Below the pieces are notes generated by a model. It was not told where the DNA came from. It made no database searches and saw nothing but the letters and a program-made list of their open reading frames with translations. The translations under genes and the position numbers were made by a program. 64,000 nt of DNA from JANWHQ01 sp963775275. Lineage in GTDB: Bacteria > Pseudomonadota > Alphaproteobacteria > Caulobacterales > Caulobacteraceae. Of the stretch, positions 35,609 through 44,118 are shown in pieces. Positions within the stretch are counted from its first letter, which is position 1. Every line of letters begins with the position of its first letter. Where the stretch lies: the NCBI GenBank assembly GCA_963775275.1, contig CAVZII010000005.1:434001-498000 (forward strand). The letters run 5' to 3'.

Positions 35609-36682
35609 GGGCGGTCCTCCTGGAGACGCCGCATTGAAGACGGTGGCGGGGCGGGCGTCAAAGGGCGGGCCGGCCGCGCAGGCGGCGCGCGGGCCGAGGC
35701 CCCCTCCCCGGCCCTTGCGTGCGCTCGGGGGGCGGAGGAAGGGAACCACGAACCACACGAACCACACGAACGGGGGGCCGGAGGGCGTCTCCTCTCCCAT
35801 GGGGAGAGGAAGGGGCCCGCGCCGGAGGCGTGGGAAGGTGAGGGGGTAAGACCTCGCCGTTCCTAACCCCTCATCCTCCCAACCTCCTTCGCCTGCGGCT
35901 TCGGAGGACGGGCCCCTCCTTCTCCCCATGGGAGAAGGGGGGTTCAGGGCGGCGCGGTCCCTCTCCCCTCCCCGGCCCTCGCTTGCGCTTGGGGAGAAGG
36001 AAAGGGAGCCACGAACGACGCGAACGGGAGCCGGAGGGCGTGTCCTCTCCCGTGGGGAGAGGAAGGGGCCCGCGCCGGAGGCGTGGGAAGGTGAGGGGTA
36101 AGACCTCGCCGTTCCTAACCCCTCATCCTCCCAACCCTGCGGGTTGGGCCCCTCCTTCTCCCTATGGGAGAAGGGACGTTCAGGGCGGTGCGGTCCCTCT
36201 CCCCTCCCCGGCCCTCGCTCGCGCTTGGGGAGAAGGAAAGGGAACCACGAACGACACGAACGGAGGCCGGAGGGCGTGTCCTCTCCCGTGGGGAGAGGAA
36301 GGGGCCCGCGCCGGAGGCGTGGGAAGGTGAGGGGGTAAGACCTCGCCGTTCCTAACCCCTCATCCTCCCAACCCTGCGGGTTGGGCCCCTCCTTCTCCCT
36401 ATGGGAGAAGGGACGTTCAGGGCGCGGTCCCTCTCCGTGGGAGAGGAAGGGGCCGCGCCGGAGGCGTGGGAAGGTGAGGGATCGCCTCGTCCCCTCCTGG
36501 CCCCTCTCCCCCGAGCGCCCCTGCGCTTCAGAGGGGAAGGGGGCCACGAACGACACGAACGGGAGCCGGGGGGCGTCTCCTCTCCCGTGGGGAGAGGAAG
36601 GGACGTTCAGGGCGGTGCGGTTTGTCTCCCCTGGCCGGCCCTCGCTTGCGCTCGGGCGTTCATCGAGGGGAGACGGGCGGCC
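35609..36682. repeat. tandem array of ~240-base Q-family units
   Basis: CCTCGCCGTTCCTAACCCCT recurs at about 35852, 36104 and 36340, a period of 252 then 236 bases; each unit contains a CTCCCATGGGGAGAGG-type hairpin, GGCCCGCGCCGGAGGCGTGG, CATCCTCCCAACC, a second hairpin CTCCCTATGGGAGAAGG, and CCACGAACGACACGAACG. A fourth, shortened unit runs to about 36620. No gene is supported in this kilobase. Confidence 0.85.
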
Positions 36683-37567
36683 TTACCGGGCGGCGCGCTG
36701 GTCGCGGACGCCTTGGAGGAAGGCTTGCATGGTCATGGGGGGGCGGCCGGTGATGGCTTCGTAGTCGCCGGTGGCGATGTCGAACTGGCCGGCCTCGATG
36801 GCCTTCATGGTGCCGAGCGAGCTTCTGGCCAGCTCCAGCGGCAGGCCCCAGTGGTCGGACATGTATTGCGGCCAGACGTCCGCCGGGACGGCCTCGTAGC
36901 GGATGGGGCGGCCGAAGACCTTGGACATGACCGCCGCGATGTCGGCGCCGGTGAGCGTCTTTTCCATCGTCTCGCTGTAGATGCGGTTGTCGTGGCCGGG
37001 GCTGGCCAGCACGGTGGCGGCCGACAGGCCGAGGTCCTCGCGGGCGATGTAGGCGCAGGGGGCCGTGCCGCCGGCGCGGCGCAGGACGCCGGTGGCCAGG
37101 GTCTCGTCGAGGTCGTTGACCATGATGTCGGCGTAAAGCGCGTGGCGCAGGATGGTGTAGGCCATGCCCGAGGCGATCAGCGCCTGCTCGGTGGGGTAAT
37201 GGACCTGCTGGCTGTGCTCGGCCAGGGAGTCGGGGCCGCAGCCCAGGAAGCTGGTGTAGGCCAGGCGCCGGACGCCGGCGCGTTTGGCGGCGTCGATGGC
37301 GTTGCGGTTCTGGCCCGCGCGCTGGGTGTTGTCGGCGTAGGTGGAGATGATCAGCGCCGCCTCCACCCCCTCGAACGCCGCCGGCAGGGTGGCGGGATCG
37401 TCGAAGTCGCAGAGCCGGACGTCGACGCCGGAGGCGGCGAGCGCCTGCGCACGGGGCGAAGCGGGATCGCGGGTGCCCGCCACGAAGCCCGACGGGCCGA
37501 CGAGCCGGGTGAGATGGCCGGCGACGAGGCCGCCCAGATTGCCGTTCGCGCCGGTGACCATCAGCAT
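36683..37567 (-). CDS. NmrA-like NAD(P)H-binding oxidoreductase
   Basis: 294 residues from ATG 37567 (GGAA upstream). Rossmann start MLMVTGANGNLGGLVAGHL, then RDPASPRAQALAASGVDVRL, ALIISTYADNTQRAGQNRN, RRLAYTSFLGCGPDSLAEHS and TILRHALYADIM. This is the atypical SDR/NmrA group related to quinone oxidoreductase QOR2. Likely an NADPH-dependent reductase or redox sensor. A longer in-frame start at 37618 adds only repeat-encoded residues. Confidence 0.88.
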   Translation of the reverse strand: MLMVTGANGNLGGLVAGHLTRLVGPSGFVAGTRDPASPRAQALAASGVDVRLCDFDDPATLPAAFEGVEAALIISTYADNTQRAGQNRNAIDAAKRAGVRRLAYTSFLGCGPDSLAEHSQQVHYPTEQALIASGMAYTILRHALYADIMVNDLDETLATGVLRRAGGTAPCAYIAREDLGLSAATVLASPGHDNRIYSETMEKTLTGADIAAVMSKVFGRPIRYEAVPADVWPQYMSDHWGLPLELARSSLGTMKAIEAGQFDIATGDYEAITGRPPMTMQAFLQGVRDQRAAR

Positions 37568-38050
37568 GGGGGGTTCCTTTCGTGGATGAGGCCGCCTTCG
37601 CTGTACCTCCTCTCCCATGGGGAGAGGAAGGGGCCCGTCGCGGAGCGATGGGAAGGTGAGGGGGTGCGCCTCTCCCGCCTTACCCCCCTCCTCCTTCTTG
37701 ACCCCTCATCCTCCCGCGCCTGCGGCGCGGGCCCCTCCTTCTCCCTATGGGCGAGGAGGTCAGACCGGAGGCCGGCGCGGTCCCTCTCCCCTGGCCCATC
37801 TCCCCTGGCCCATCTCCCCGAGGGAGAGGGGACCTGGGCGCGGGCCTCTGGGAACAAACAACCACCGTCGTGGCCGGGCCATTCGTCCGCGATCGCCAAA
37901 TCGTCGGCGATCGCAAACTCCTACCCGGCCACCCATGACCTCCGCTCGCCCGTGTTCATGGGTCCCCGCCACTCGCCCTGCGGGCTCGGACGGGGATGAC
38001 GGTGAGAGAGGGGGATGACGGTGAGAGAGATGGGGAGCGGAGAGACGGGA
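37568..38050. repeat. intergenic repeat block (Q and V families)
   Basis: 37605-37780 holds two Q-family hairpins (CTCCCATGGGGAGAGGAAGG; CTCCTTCTCCCTATGGGCGA); 37786-37816 has CTGGCCCATCTCCC in tandem; 37865-37995 contains GTGTTCATGGGTCCCCG, shared with the V repeats at 60.4 and 63.3 kb. No coding sequence supported. Confidence 0.65.
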
Positions 38051-38105
38051 AGGTTTGACCGTCGGTGCGCGTTCTGGTATTGTTCTGGCCACATTCCGAG
38101 ATCGC

Positions 38106-38136
38106 GCCCGCCCGGCCCCTGCCGCGGCGGGTTTTT
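38106..38136 (+). terminator. terminator-like hairpin upstream of terS
   Basis: CCCGCCCGGC-CCCT-GCCGCGGCGGG followed by TTTTT. It points towards terS and lies 32 bases before its ATG, so it may be a terminator of upstream transcription or an attenuator. Confidence 0.5.
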
Positions 38137-38167
38137 CGTTTGGGCGGAGGACGGACGGGGAGGAGGC

Positions 38168-38862
38168 ATGCGGGGGAAGCATACGAGCTATTCGGCGGAG
38201 GTGGCGGCGCGGGTGTGCTGCGCGGTGGCGGCTGGGGGCGCGCTGACGCGATCGAGCGGGAGCCGGGGATGCCGGGGCGGGACACGGTGGCGGAGTGGCG
38301 GCGGCGGCGGCCGGAGTTCGCGGTGCTGTACGAGGCGGCGCTGGCGCAGCGGGCGGCGGACGCGCGGCGCCGGCGCGAGGACCGGCGGAAGAGCGAGGCG
38401 GCGGCGGCGGGGACCGCGGCGGGGCGGATCGGGCGGCCGCCGCTCTATACGCCCGAGCTGGGCGAGAAGGTGTGCCAGCTGATCGAGGCGGGGGCGAGCA
38501 TGGCGGAGGTGAAGCTGTGCCGCGAGCTGCCGAGCTATGCGACCATCTACACCTGGATCGGGCAGGATCCGGCGTTCCGCGCGAGGTACCAGGCGGCGTG
38601 CGAGGTGCGCGCCGAGGTGCTGGCCGAGCAGGTGCTGGAGATCGCCGACGACGGCGCCGGGGACTGGGTGGACGGCGCGCGGGGCGGGCGGGTGGTGGAC
38701 CGCGAGCACATCCAGCGATCGAAGGTGCGGATCGAGGCGCGCAAGTGGCGGATCGCGATGATCGCGCCCAAGACGCACGGGCTGAAGCGCCTGGCCAGCG
38801 AACCCGAGGGGCTGACGTTCGAGCAGGCCCTGAAACAGCTGCGTGAGCGGAGCCAGCTCTGA
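38168..38862 (+). pseudogene. phage terminase small subunit-like protein (Sf6 type), -1 frameshift near the 5' end
   Basis: Start ATG 38168: MRGKHTSYSAEVAARVCCAV; the frame shifts at about 38246-38252 and continues as AIEREPGMPGRDTVAEWRRR, then a second helix-turn-helix unit GRPPLYTPELGEKVCQLIEA, LPSYATIYTWIGQDPAFRARY and the C-terminal SKVRIEARKWRIAMIAPKTH. Two similar DNA-binding units in tandem are seen. Small terminases recognise phage DNA for packaging. The usual partner, terL, is 3 kb downstream instead of adjacent. The one-base lesion may be an assembly error. Confidence 0.7.
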
Positions 38863-38940
38863 GACGCCGGGGCGGGCGGCCAAAAAGAGCGGCGTGAAGC
38901 GGACGGCCCGGCGGCGCGAGCGGGCGGCGGCGAAGGCCGG

Positions 38941-39759
38941 CTATTTCGGCTTGCGGCAGACGATGCGCGACAGCTCCTGGCCCGCCCCTTCGTAGCGCAT
39001 GCAGGTGGGCCGGTAGAGGTCCTTGATGAAGTAGGCCTTGGAGAATTCCTCCTCGCGCGGGTTCTCCATGCAGTCGTATTCCAGCTGGTGGCGCTGGCCG
39101 CTGACCTTCCAGCCCCGGCTGACCGTGAACGGCCGGCTGTAATACTCGGGGTCGATGATGGTCACCTGGACGTCGACCCGCTTGCCGTCGGCCGACTTGG
39201 TGAGCCGTTCGATGGTGTGGAGCTTGCGGCTGGTCGGCAAGGCGAAGGCGTCGAGCTCGAAGTCGCCGTTGTAGCCGACCGTATCCACGACCAGGGTGTC
39301 GCCCTCCCAATGCCCGATCGAATCCCCGAGGTAGCTGGGCGTCAGTCGCCGCGGGTGGGTCCCGCCCATCCTGATGCGGCGCACGAGCCGGGGCTCCTCG
39401 AACAGCAGGGTGATCTCGGACTGCGACTGCAGGACCATGATCGAGTTCATCGCCATGACCATGGCCGACACCGCGCCGGGCCTGCAGGACGTCCAGGCGG
39501 TGGAGAGGATCCTGCCGGACTTCATCGCCGCCCGGTAGCCGTCCACCTTGGCCTTGGCCTGGGGCAACAGGGGCGGGTTCTCGATCTGGAAGAAGAAGCG
39601 CTCGGACTCCCACATCCCGCCCAGATACCGGGGCTCGGACGGCGCCCGGCCGGGCGCGTCGGGCGTCGGCGGAAGCGGATCGAACTGGGCCAGCGCCGGC
39701 GCGTGCATGACGAGCCAGAGGGCGGCGACGGCGGGCGCGAGCTTGCCGAGACGGCTCAT
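38941..39759 (-). CDS. secreted GDSIGHWEGDTLVVDT-family protein, second paralogue
   Basis: 272 residues, signal peptide ending APALAQ (about residue 25). Shares YLGDSIGHWEGDTLVVDTVG and the surrounding pattern (MGGTHPRRLTPS before it, RKLHTIERLTKSADGKRVDV after it) with the proteins at 30740 and 39797. Ends in a Cys-containing segment. Third gene of the minus-strand set DUF6152 - 39797 - 38941; the gap to the middle gene is 37 bases. Function unknown. Confidence 0.75.
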   Translation of the reverse strand: MSRLGKLAPAVAALWLVMHAPALAQFDPLPPTPDAPGRAPSEPRYLGGMWESERFFFQIENPPLLPQAKAKVDGYRAAMKSGRILSTAWTSCRPGAVSAMVMAMNSIMVLQSQSEITLLFEEPRLVRRIRMGGTHPRRLTPSYLGDSIGHWEGDTLVVDTVGYNGDFELDAFALPTSRKLHTIERLTKSADGKRVDVQVTIIDPEYYSRPFTVSRGWKVSGQRHQLEYDCMENPREEEFSKAYFIKDLYRPTCMRYEGAGQELSRIVCRKPK

Positions 39760-39796
39760 GCCGGACCTCCGTTCGTGGGCGCGGGCCGCAGCCGCG

Positions 39797-40534
39797 TCAC
39801 GGCCGCTTGCCGGCGATGGCCGGTTCGCCGCGCGCGATCCGGTCCGGGCAGAGGTCGTCCTTGACGCTCATCCGCGGCGCCGGATGGTAGGTCGCCACCG
39901 ACGTCCACGGCCGGGTGTAGAAGGCGGCGTCGTCGATGGTGAACCGCACCTCCAGATGGCCGCTGGGCAGGACGCGGAGGCGCTCGGTGAGCGTCATCTG
40001 GTCGGAGTGCGGCAGTCCGGATGCGTCCAGGATGGTCTCGTCTTCCAGGCCGGTGGTCTTGATGACCAGGGTGCGGCCTTCCCAGCGGCCCGCGGAGTAG
40101 CCCATGGTCGTCGGCAGGACGAACTGGGGCTCCTGTCCGCTCATGTCCACGAGGCGGTACCAGCGGTACCAGCCGAACAGGAACGCGAGATAGCCGCGCT
40201 CCGCCTTGATCTCGAAGGGATAGGGCATGTGCATGATGCGGGGCATGCCCGGCCCGGCGCACCAGCGCGTGCGGTCGAACTGGGGATCGGGCCGGTTGCG
40301 CTCGGCCTGACGCTGGGCGAGCAGCCTGGCCGCCTCCGGGGTCAGCGGCGTCGGTCCGTCGACCGGGACGAGCAGGCTTTCCGAAGGATCGTCCGGGGCC
40401 CAGACGCGAAGGAGCGCGGCTTGCGGATCCGCCGGGCCGGCGAGCGCGGCGCCCGATGCGGCCGTCGCCGCCAGGATCACCCAGAAGGCGCGCGCCGCCG
40501 CTGATCTGACCGCGGTCCCCAGGTCCATGGTCAT
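39797..40534 (-). CDS. secreted GDSIGHWEGDTLVVDT-family protein, divergent third paralogue
   Basis: 245 residues, signal peptide (LAATAASGAALAGPADP). The core motif is altered to MGYSAGRWEGRTLVIKTTGL, with CAGPGMPRIMHMPYPFEIK before it, clearly homologous to NCVPPGVPEIMTWPYPIEF of the 30740 protein. The ATG (40532-40534) overlaps the DUF6152 stop in an ATGA, so the two are translationally coupled. No activity known. Confidence 0.7.
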   Translation of the reverse strand: MTMDLGTAVRSAAARAFWVILAATAASGAALAGPADPQAALLRVWAPDDPSESLLVPVDGPTPLTPEAARLLAQRQAERNRPDPQFDRTRWCAGPGMPRIMHMPYPFEIKAERGYLAFLFGWYRWYRLVDMSGQEPQFVLPTTMGYSAGRWEGRTLVIKTTGLEDETILDASGLPHSDQMTLTERLRVLPSGHLEVRFTIDDAAFYTRPWTSVATYHPAPRMSVKDDLCPDRIARGEPAIAGKRP

Positions 40535-40941
40535 TGGCCGGCGTTGGCCTTGATGCTGGCCGCCACCCCGTGCAGCGTCCGGCCATCTTCGAAGGTGAGG
40601 ACACGCAAGGTCCCGAAGTTGCGGCCATCGCGGGCCGGCGCCATGGTGAGCGTGACCTTGTCGCCGGTCTTGACGCTGTCCTTGCGCCACCCGAGCCTGA
40701 CGTTGATCGCCGGCGCGCCGATCTCGACGCCCCATTGCACGGTCGCGCCGTCCGCCCCTGTCGCCAGAACCTGCAGATAGGAGTGGGGGTTGGTCCACTG
40801 GACCTCCTTGACCTCCCCCTCGACCGTGATCGTCCGGGTGTAGTCGAACTCCGCCGTCGAATGATGCGCCCACAAGGCTCCAGGCGCGGCCAGCAGGCCG
40901 ACGACCGCGATCACGGCCAGCGCGAAGGTCCGGCGGATCAT
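40531..40941 (-). CDS. DUF6152 family exported protein
   Basis: 136 residues. Signal peptide ends at GALWAHHST; the mature protein starts HHSTAEFDYTRTITVEGEV and has KEVQWTNPHSYLQV and a C-terminal LRVLTFEDGRTLHGVAAS, the DUF6152 pattern (a small OB/beta-barrel-like periplasmic protein). First gene of the three-gene minus-strand set; divergent from the SnoaL-like gene at 41161 with a 219-base shared upstream region. Confidence 0.85.
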   Translation of the reverse strand: MIRRTFALAVIAVVGLLAAPGALWAHHSTAEFDYTRTITVEGEVKEVQWTNPHSYLQVLATGADGATVQWGVEIGAPAINVRLGWRKDSVKTGDKVTLTMAPARDGRNFGTLRVLTFEDGRTLHGVAASIKANAGQ

Positions 40942-41160
40942 CAGAACGTCCCCCTGCTGCACCCGACGATTCCACCCGGCTCCGGAACGAGGCTCCGCAG
41001 CTCTCTTCTGATCGCGATCAGTAGCGCATACCTCGAGGGTGGTTCGCAAGCACACGGCATTGCAGTCTTCGAACAAACGTGTCGTCGTTGATCTGCGGCG
41101 AGGCGTCGATCGGAGGCGCCGTCGTGGCGGAAGACCTGGGAGAGCGGGGGAGATCGGACC

Positions 41161-41709
41161 ATGCGACGCGGGATCGGCGCCATCGTCTTCGCCTGCGCCC
41201 TGGCGGGCGCGATCCTGGCCCTCGCGCCAGCGGCGTCGGCGGCGGCGGACCAGGCCAATGACCGGCTGCAGATCTACGAGCTGATGGACCGCTACGGCGT
41301 GGTCCACGATTTCGGAACACCCGAAGAGTACGCGGCGCTGTTCACGCCGGACGCCGAGATCTCGATCGGCGCCGGTCCGCCGGTGGTGAAAGGGCATGAC
41401 GCCCTGGTGGGGATGGCGACGCGGGATCATCAGCGGTTCGGCGGCGCGGTGACGGCGGACGGCAAGACCTCGCTGATCATGCGGCACGTCGTGTCGAACC
41501 GGATCGTCGAGATGGTCGGCAAGGACGCGGCGCGGGGAAGCTCGTACGTCACCACCTTGATCAGGACCCCCGACAACGGCCTGGCCGTGCTGAGCATCGG
41601 GCGATACGAGGACGAGTACGTCCGTCAGGGCGGGACATGGCGGATCGCCAAGAGACGCATCCTGCTCGACTTCGGCGACCAGAAGCTGGCCAAACAATTC
41701 GGGTTCTGA
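41161..41709 (+). CDS. SnoaL-like exported protein
   Basis: 182 residues with a signal peptide (ALAPAASAAAD). NTF2/SnoaL core: IYELMDRYGVVHDFGTPEEY, LFTPDAEISIGAG, VVKGHDALVGMATRDHQRF, MRHVVSNRIVEMVG and ending IGRYEDEYVRQGGTWRIAKR. Homologous in fold to the protein at 33058. Divergent from DUF6152, so the cassette 38941-41709 forms a divergent gene set of four secreted proteins. Confidence 0.8.
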   Translation: MRRGIGAIVFACALAGAILALAPAASAAADQANDRLQIYELMDRYGVVHDFGTPEEYAALFTPDAEISIGAGPPVVKGHDALVGMATRDHQRFGGAVTADGKTSLIMRHVVSNRIVEMVGKDAARGSSYVTTLIRTPDNGLAVLSIGRYEDEYVRQGGTWRIAKRRILLDFGDQKLAKQFGF

Positions 41710-41754
41710 CGCCGCGCGCAGGCCGCGGATTCCGGCGGCCGCGCGCCTGGCGGC

Positions 41755-41935
41755 GTCACCGCCGGCGCAGCGCTCGAAGGCGCGGATCGAGGCGCGGATC
41801 GAGGCGCGCAAGCGGCGGATCGCGATGATCGCGCCCAGGCGGCGCGGGACGCGGCGGCCGGCGGCGGGCGAAGAGGAGGGGCTGAGCCTTGAACAGGCCC
41901 TGGAGCGGCGGCGTCAGCGAGGCCGGCTTCGAGAC
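41755..41935 (+). pseudogene. remnant duplicate of the terS 3' end
   Basis: Encodes QRSKARIEARIEARKRRIAM and EEEGLSLEQALERRRQR, matching the terS ending QRSKVRIEARKWRIAMIAPK and EPEGLTFEQALKQLRERSQ at 38710-38862. The copy carries a 12-base internal duplication and lacks the rest of terS. It overlaps the start of terL, the normal terS/terL junction, so the full-length terS at 38168 seems to have been displaced. Confidence 0.7.
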
Positions 41936-43556
41936 GCTGGAGCGGCTGGCCAAGGACCTGCCGGTCTTCGCCGAGAGCTGCCTGACCGTGCGCGCCAAGA
42001 CCGGGGCGTTCGTCCCCCTGGCGCTGAACCCGGCGCAGGCGCGCCTGCACGCGCGGCTGGAGGCGCAGCGGGCGGCCACCGGCAAGGTGCGGGCGCTGGT
42101 GCTGAAGGCGCGCCAGCAGGGCGTCTCGACCTATGTGCAGGCGCGGCACTACTGGCGCGTGGCGTTCGGCAAGGGCCTGCAGGCGTTCATCCTGGCGCAC
42201 GAGACGGGGGCGAGCGAGGCGCTGTTCGCCATCACCCGGCGGATGCACGCGCTGAGCCCCGAGCCGATGCGGCCGCGGATCGGCCGCGACAACCCCCGGG
42301 AGCTGAGCTTTCCGGGCGTGGGCGGCGGCCATGGCGCAGGCACGGCGGGCGCCGATGCGGTGGGGCGATCGAAGACCATCCAGCTGCTGCACGGATCGGA
42401 GGCGGCGTTCTGGAAGAACGCGGCCGAGCATTTCGCGGGGGTGGTGCAGGCGGTGCCGGACCTGGAGGGCACGGAGATCATCATCGAATCCACCGCCAAC
42501 GGCCCGGGGGGCGAGTTCTTCGAGCGGTGGCGGCGCGCCGAGGCGGGGATCGGAGATTACCTGGCCTTCTTTGCGCCCTGGTTCTGGACGGCCGAGTACC
42601 GCCGGCCGGTCCCGCCGGGGTTCGCGCCGGACGCGGAGGAGGCGGAGCACGCGGCCCTGCACGGCCTGGACATGGCGCAGATCGCCTGGCGGCGGGCGAA
42701 GATGGCGGAGCTGAAGGACCCGATGCTGTTCATGCAGGAATATCCGGCGACGGCGGCGGAGGCGTTCCAGGCCAGCGGCCACGACGGCTTCATCAAGCCC
42801 GAGGCGGTGCTGCGGGCGAGGAAGGCCAGTCTGGAGGGGATCGGGCCGCTGGTGCTGGGGGTGGACCCCAAGCGCGAGGGGACGGACCGGTTCGCCATGG
42901 CCCTGAGGCGGGGGCGCAAGCTCATCCGCGTGACCAGCGACGCCGCGCCGGTGGACGCCCTGACCGCGGCCGGGCGGATCAAGGCGGCGGTGGACCAGGA
43001 CGGGCCGGCGCGGGTGTTCATGGACGTCGGCGGCCCCGGCGGGGCGATCGGTGACATCCTGAGGAGCTGGGGCGAGCCATACGCCAGCCGCCTGGTGCTG
43101 GTGAACTTCGGCTCGGCGCCCGTGGAGCCGGAGACCGTGCTGGAGGACGGCTCACGCCGGCCGGGGCCGAAGAACCGCCGCGCGGAGATGTGGGCGCGGT
43201 CAAGGGACTGGCTGGAGCAGGAAGGCGGCGCGGACATCCCCGACAGCGACGCGCTGCAGGCCGACGCCTGCGCGCCCAGGTTCAGCTACGACCTGAACCA
43301 GCGGCTGGTGCTGGAGGCGAAGGAGCGGATGGCGGCGCGCGGGGCGAGGTCGCCGGACGAATGGGACGCGGTGGCGCTGACGTTCGCGGAGCCGGTGGCG
43401 GAGGCGGGGCGCCGGTGGCAAGGCGGGTCTATGGGCCGGGAGGGTGGATGGGGTGAGGGAGCGTCGGCAATTCCCAGCTGTTGTTTTGGTCCTGCCGTGG
43501 GGGGCAGACCAGGATCCAGAAGTCGTCCGGCCCCGGGGGCGGAGCGGAATCGATAA
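41889..43556 (+). CDS. phage terminase large subunit-like protein
   Basis: 555 residues with a TTG start at 41889 (MNRPWSGGVSEAGFETLERL). ATPase part: classic-variant P-loop LKARQQGVSTYVQA, coupling region EGTEIIIESTANGPGGEFF. Nuclease part: VLGVDPKREGTDRFAMALR (metal-binding Asp), RVFMDVGGPGGAIGD and PDEWDAVALTFAEPVAE. This is the Sf6/T4-like large terminase organisation. The last ~50 residues are low-complexity and may not belong to the protein. No portal, capsid or tail genes follow, so this is an isolated packaging module or prophage remnant. Confidence 0.85.
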   Translation: MNRPWSGGVSEAGFETLERLAKDLPVFAESCLTVRAKTGAFVPLALNPAQARLHARLEAQRAATGKVRALVLKARQQGVSTYVQARHYWRVAFGKGLQAFILAHETGASEALFAITRRMHALSPEPMRPRIGRDNPRELSFPGVGGGHGAGTAGADAVGRSKTIQLLHGSEAAFWKNAAEHFAGVVQAVPDLEGTEIIIESTANGPGGEFFERWRRAEAGIGDYLAFFAPWFWTAEYRRPVPPGFAPDAEEAEHAALHGLDMAQIAWRRAKMAELKDPMLFMQEYPATAAEAFQASGHDGFIKPEAVLRARKASLEGIGPLVLGVDPKREGTDRFAMALRRGRKLIRVTSDAAPVDALTAAGRIKAAVDQDGPARVFMDVGGPGGAIGDILRSWGEPYASRLVLVNFGSAPVEPETVLEDGSRRPGPKNRRAEMWARSRDWLEQEGGADIPDSDALQADACAPRFSYDLNQRLVLEAKERMAARGARSPDEWDAVALTFAEPVAEAGRRWQGGSMGREGGWGEGASAIPSCCFGPAVGGRPGSRSRPAPGAERNR

Positions 43557-44118
43557 TCGGGGTTCCGCCAGCCGGAGCTTCGCGCATGGTACGGATAGGC
43601 ATCTCGTCTTGGCACGCTCGGTCAGCTAGGCCGAGCTTCGGGGGAGGTGAGCATAGGGTGAATCGTCAAAACTCAAAGTTTCGGTTTGGAACGCGTTCAT
43701 TCCAGAGAATGCCTTGGTCATGGCCACCATGAGAAAATCCGCCGAGGCCGGTAATTCCTCAGGCATGAAGGAACTGGGCGCGGAAAATACGGGTCTTCAC
43801 AAGGAGGTCTACGGTTGGCGCATGGTCGAAGATCCGTTCGGCGGCATGGTAAACCAGAACGTCGCGAAGAACTGACCGGGCTTTTGCTTGAGGCTCTCAG
43901 TATCGACATTCAACCGTCCCAGCGGTCGATTGCCAACCTTCGTACGTTTGTAGCTCGCGCACAGGAGGTCGTGAAATCAGAAGGGTCGAGTGGAGTGACG
44001 GTCAAGGATGCCATTGTCGATGATGAAGAGTATAGATTGAACTCTGTTCTTGCGTTTACCAATCCCGTTGGCTAATAGACGTGTTCGATGAACAACCTGG
44101 CGTATCTATTACTGTGAG
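43557..44118 (+). other. lower-GC stretch with fragments of an unidentified gene
   Basis: Base composition changes sharply here. Two open fragments in neighbouring frames are visible: 43720-43875 (MATMRKSAEAGNSSGMKELG, ending GGMVNQNVAKN) and, one base out of phase, RREELTGLLLEALSID and SIANLRTFVARAQEVVKSEG to a stop at 44073-44075. They could be one ~120-residue protein broken by a deletion. I recognise no family. The rest (43557-43719) shows nothing I can name. Confidence 0.35.

Noticed and set aside
35609..36682. Proline/arginine-rich proteins encoded in the tandem array
   Set aside because: Such frames exist on both strands but simply translate the hairpin repeats; no start context or conservation supports them.
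38168..43556. Complete prophage
   Set aside because: Only terminase genes are present; no portal, capsid, tail, lysis, integrase or att sites are seen in the window.
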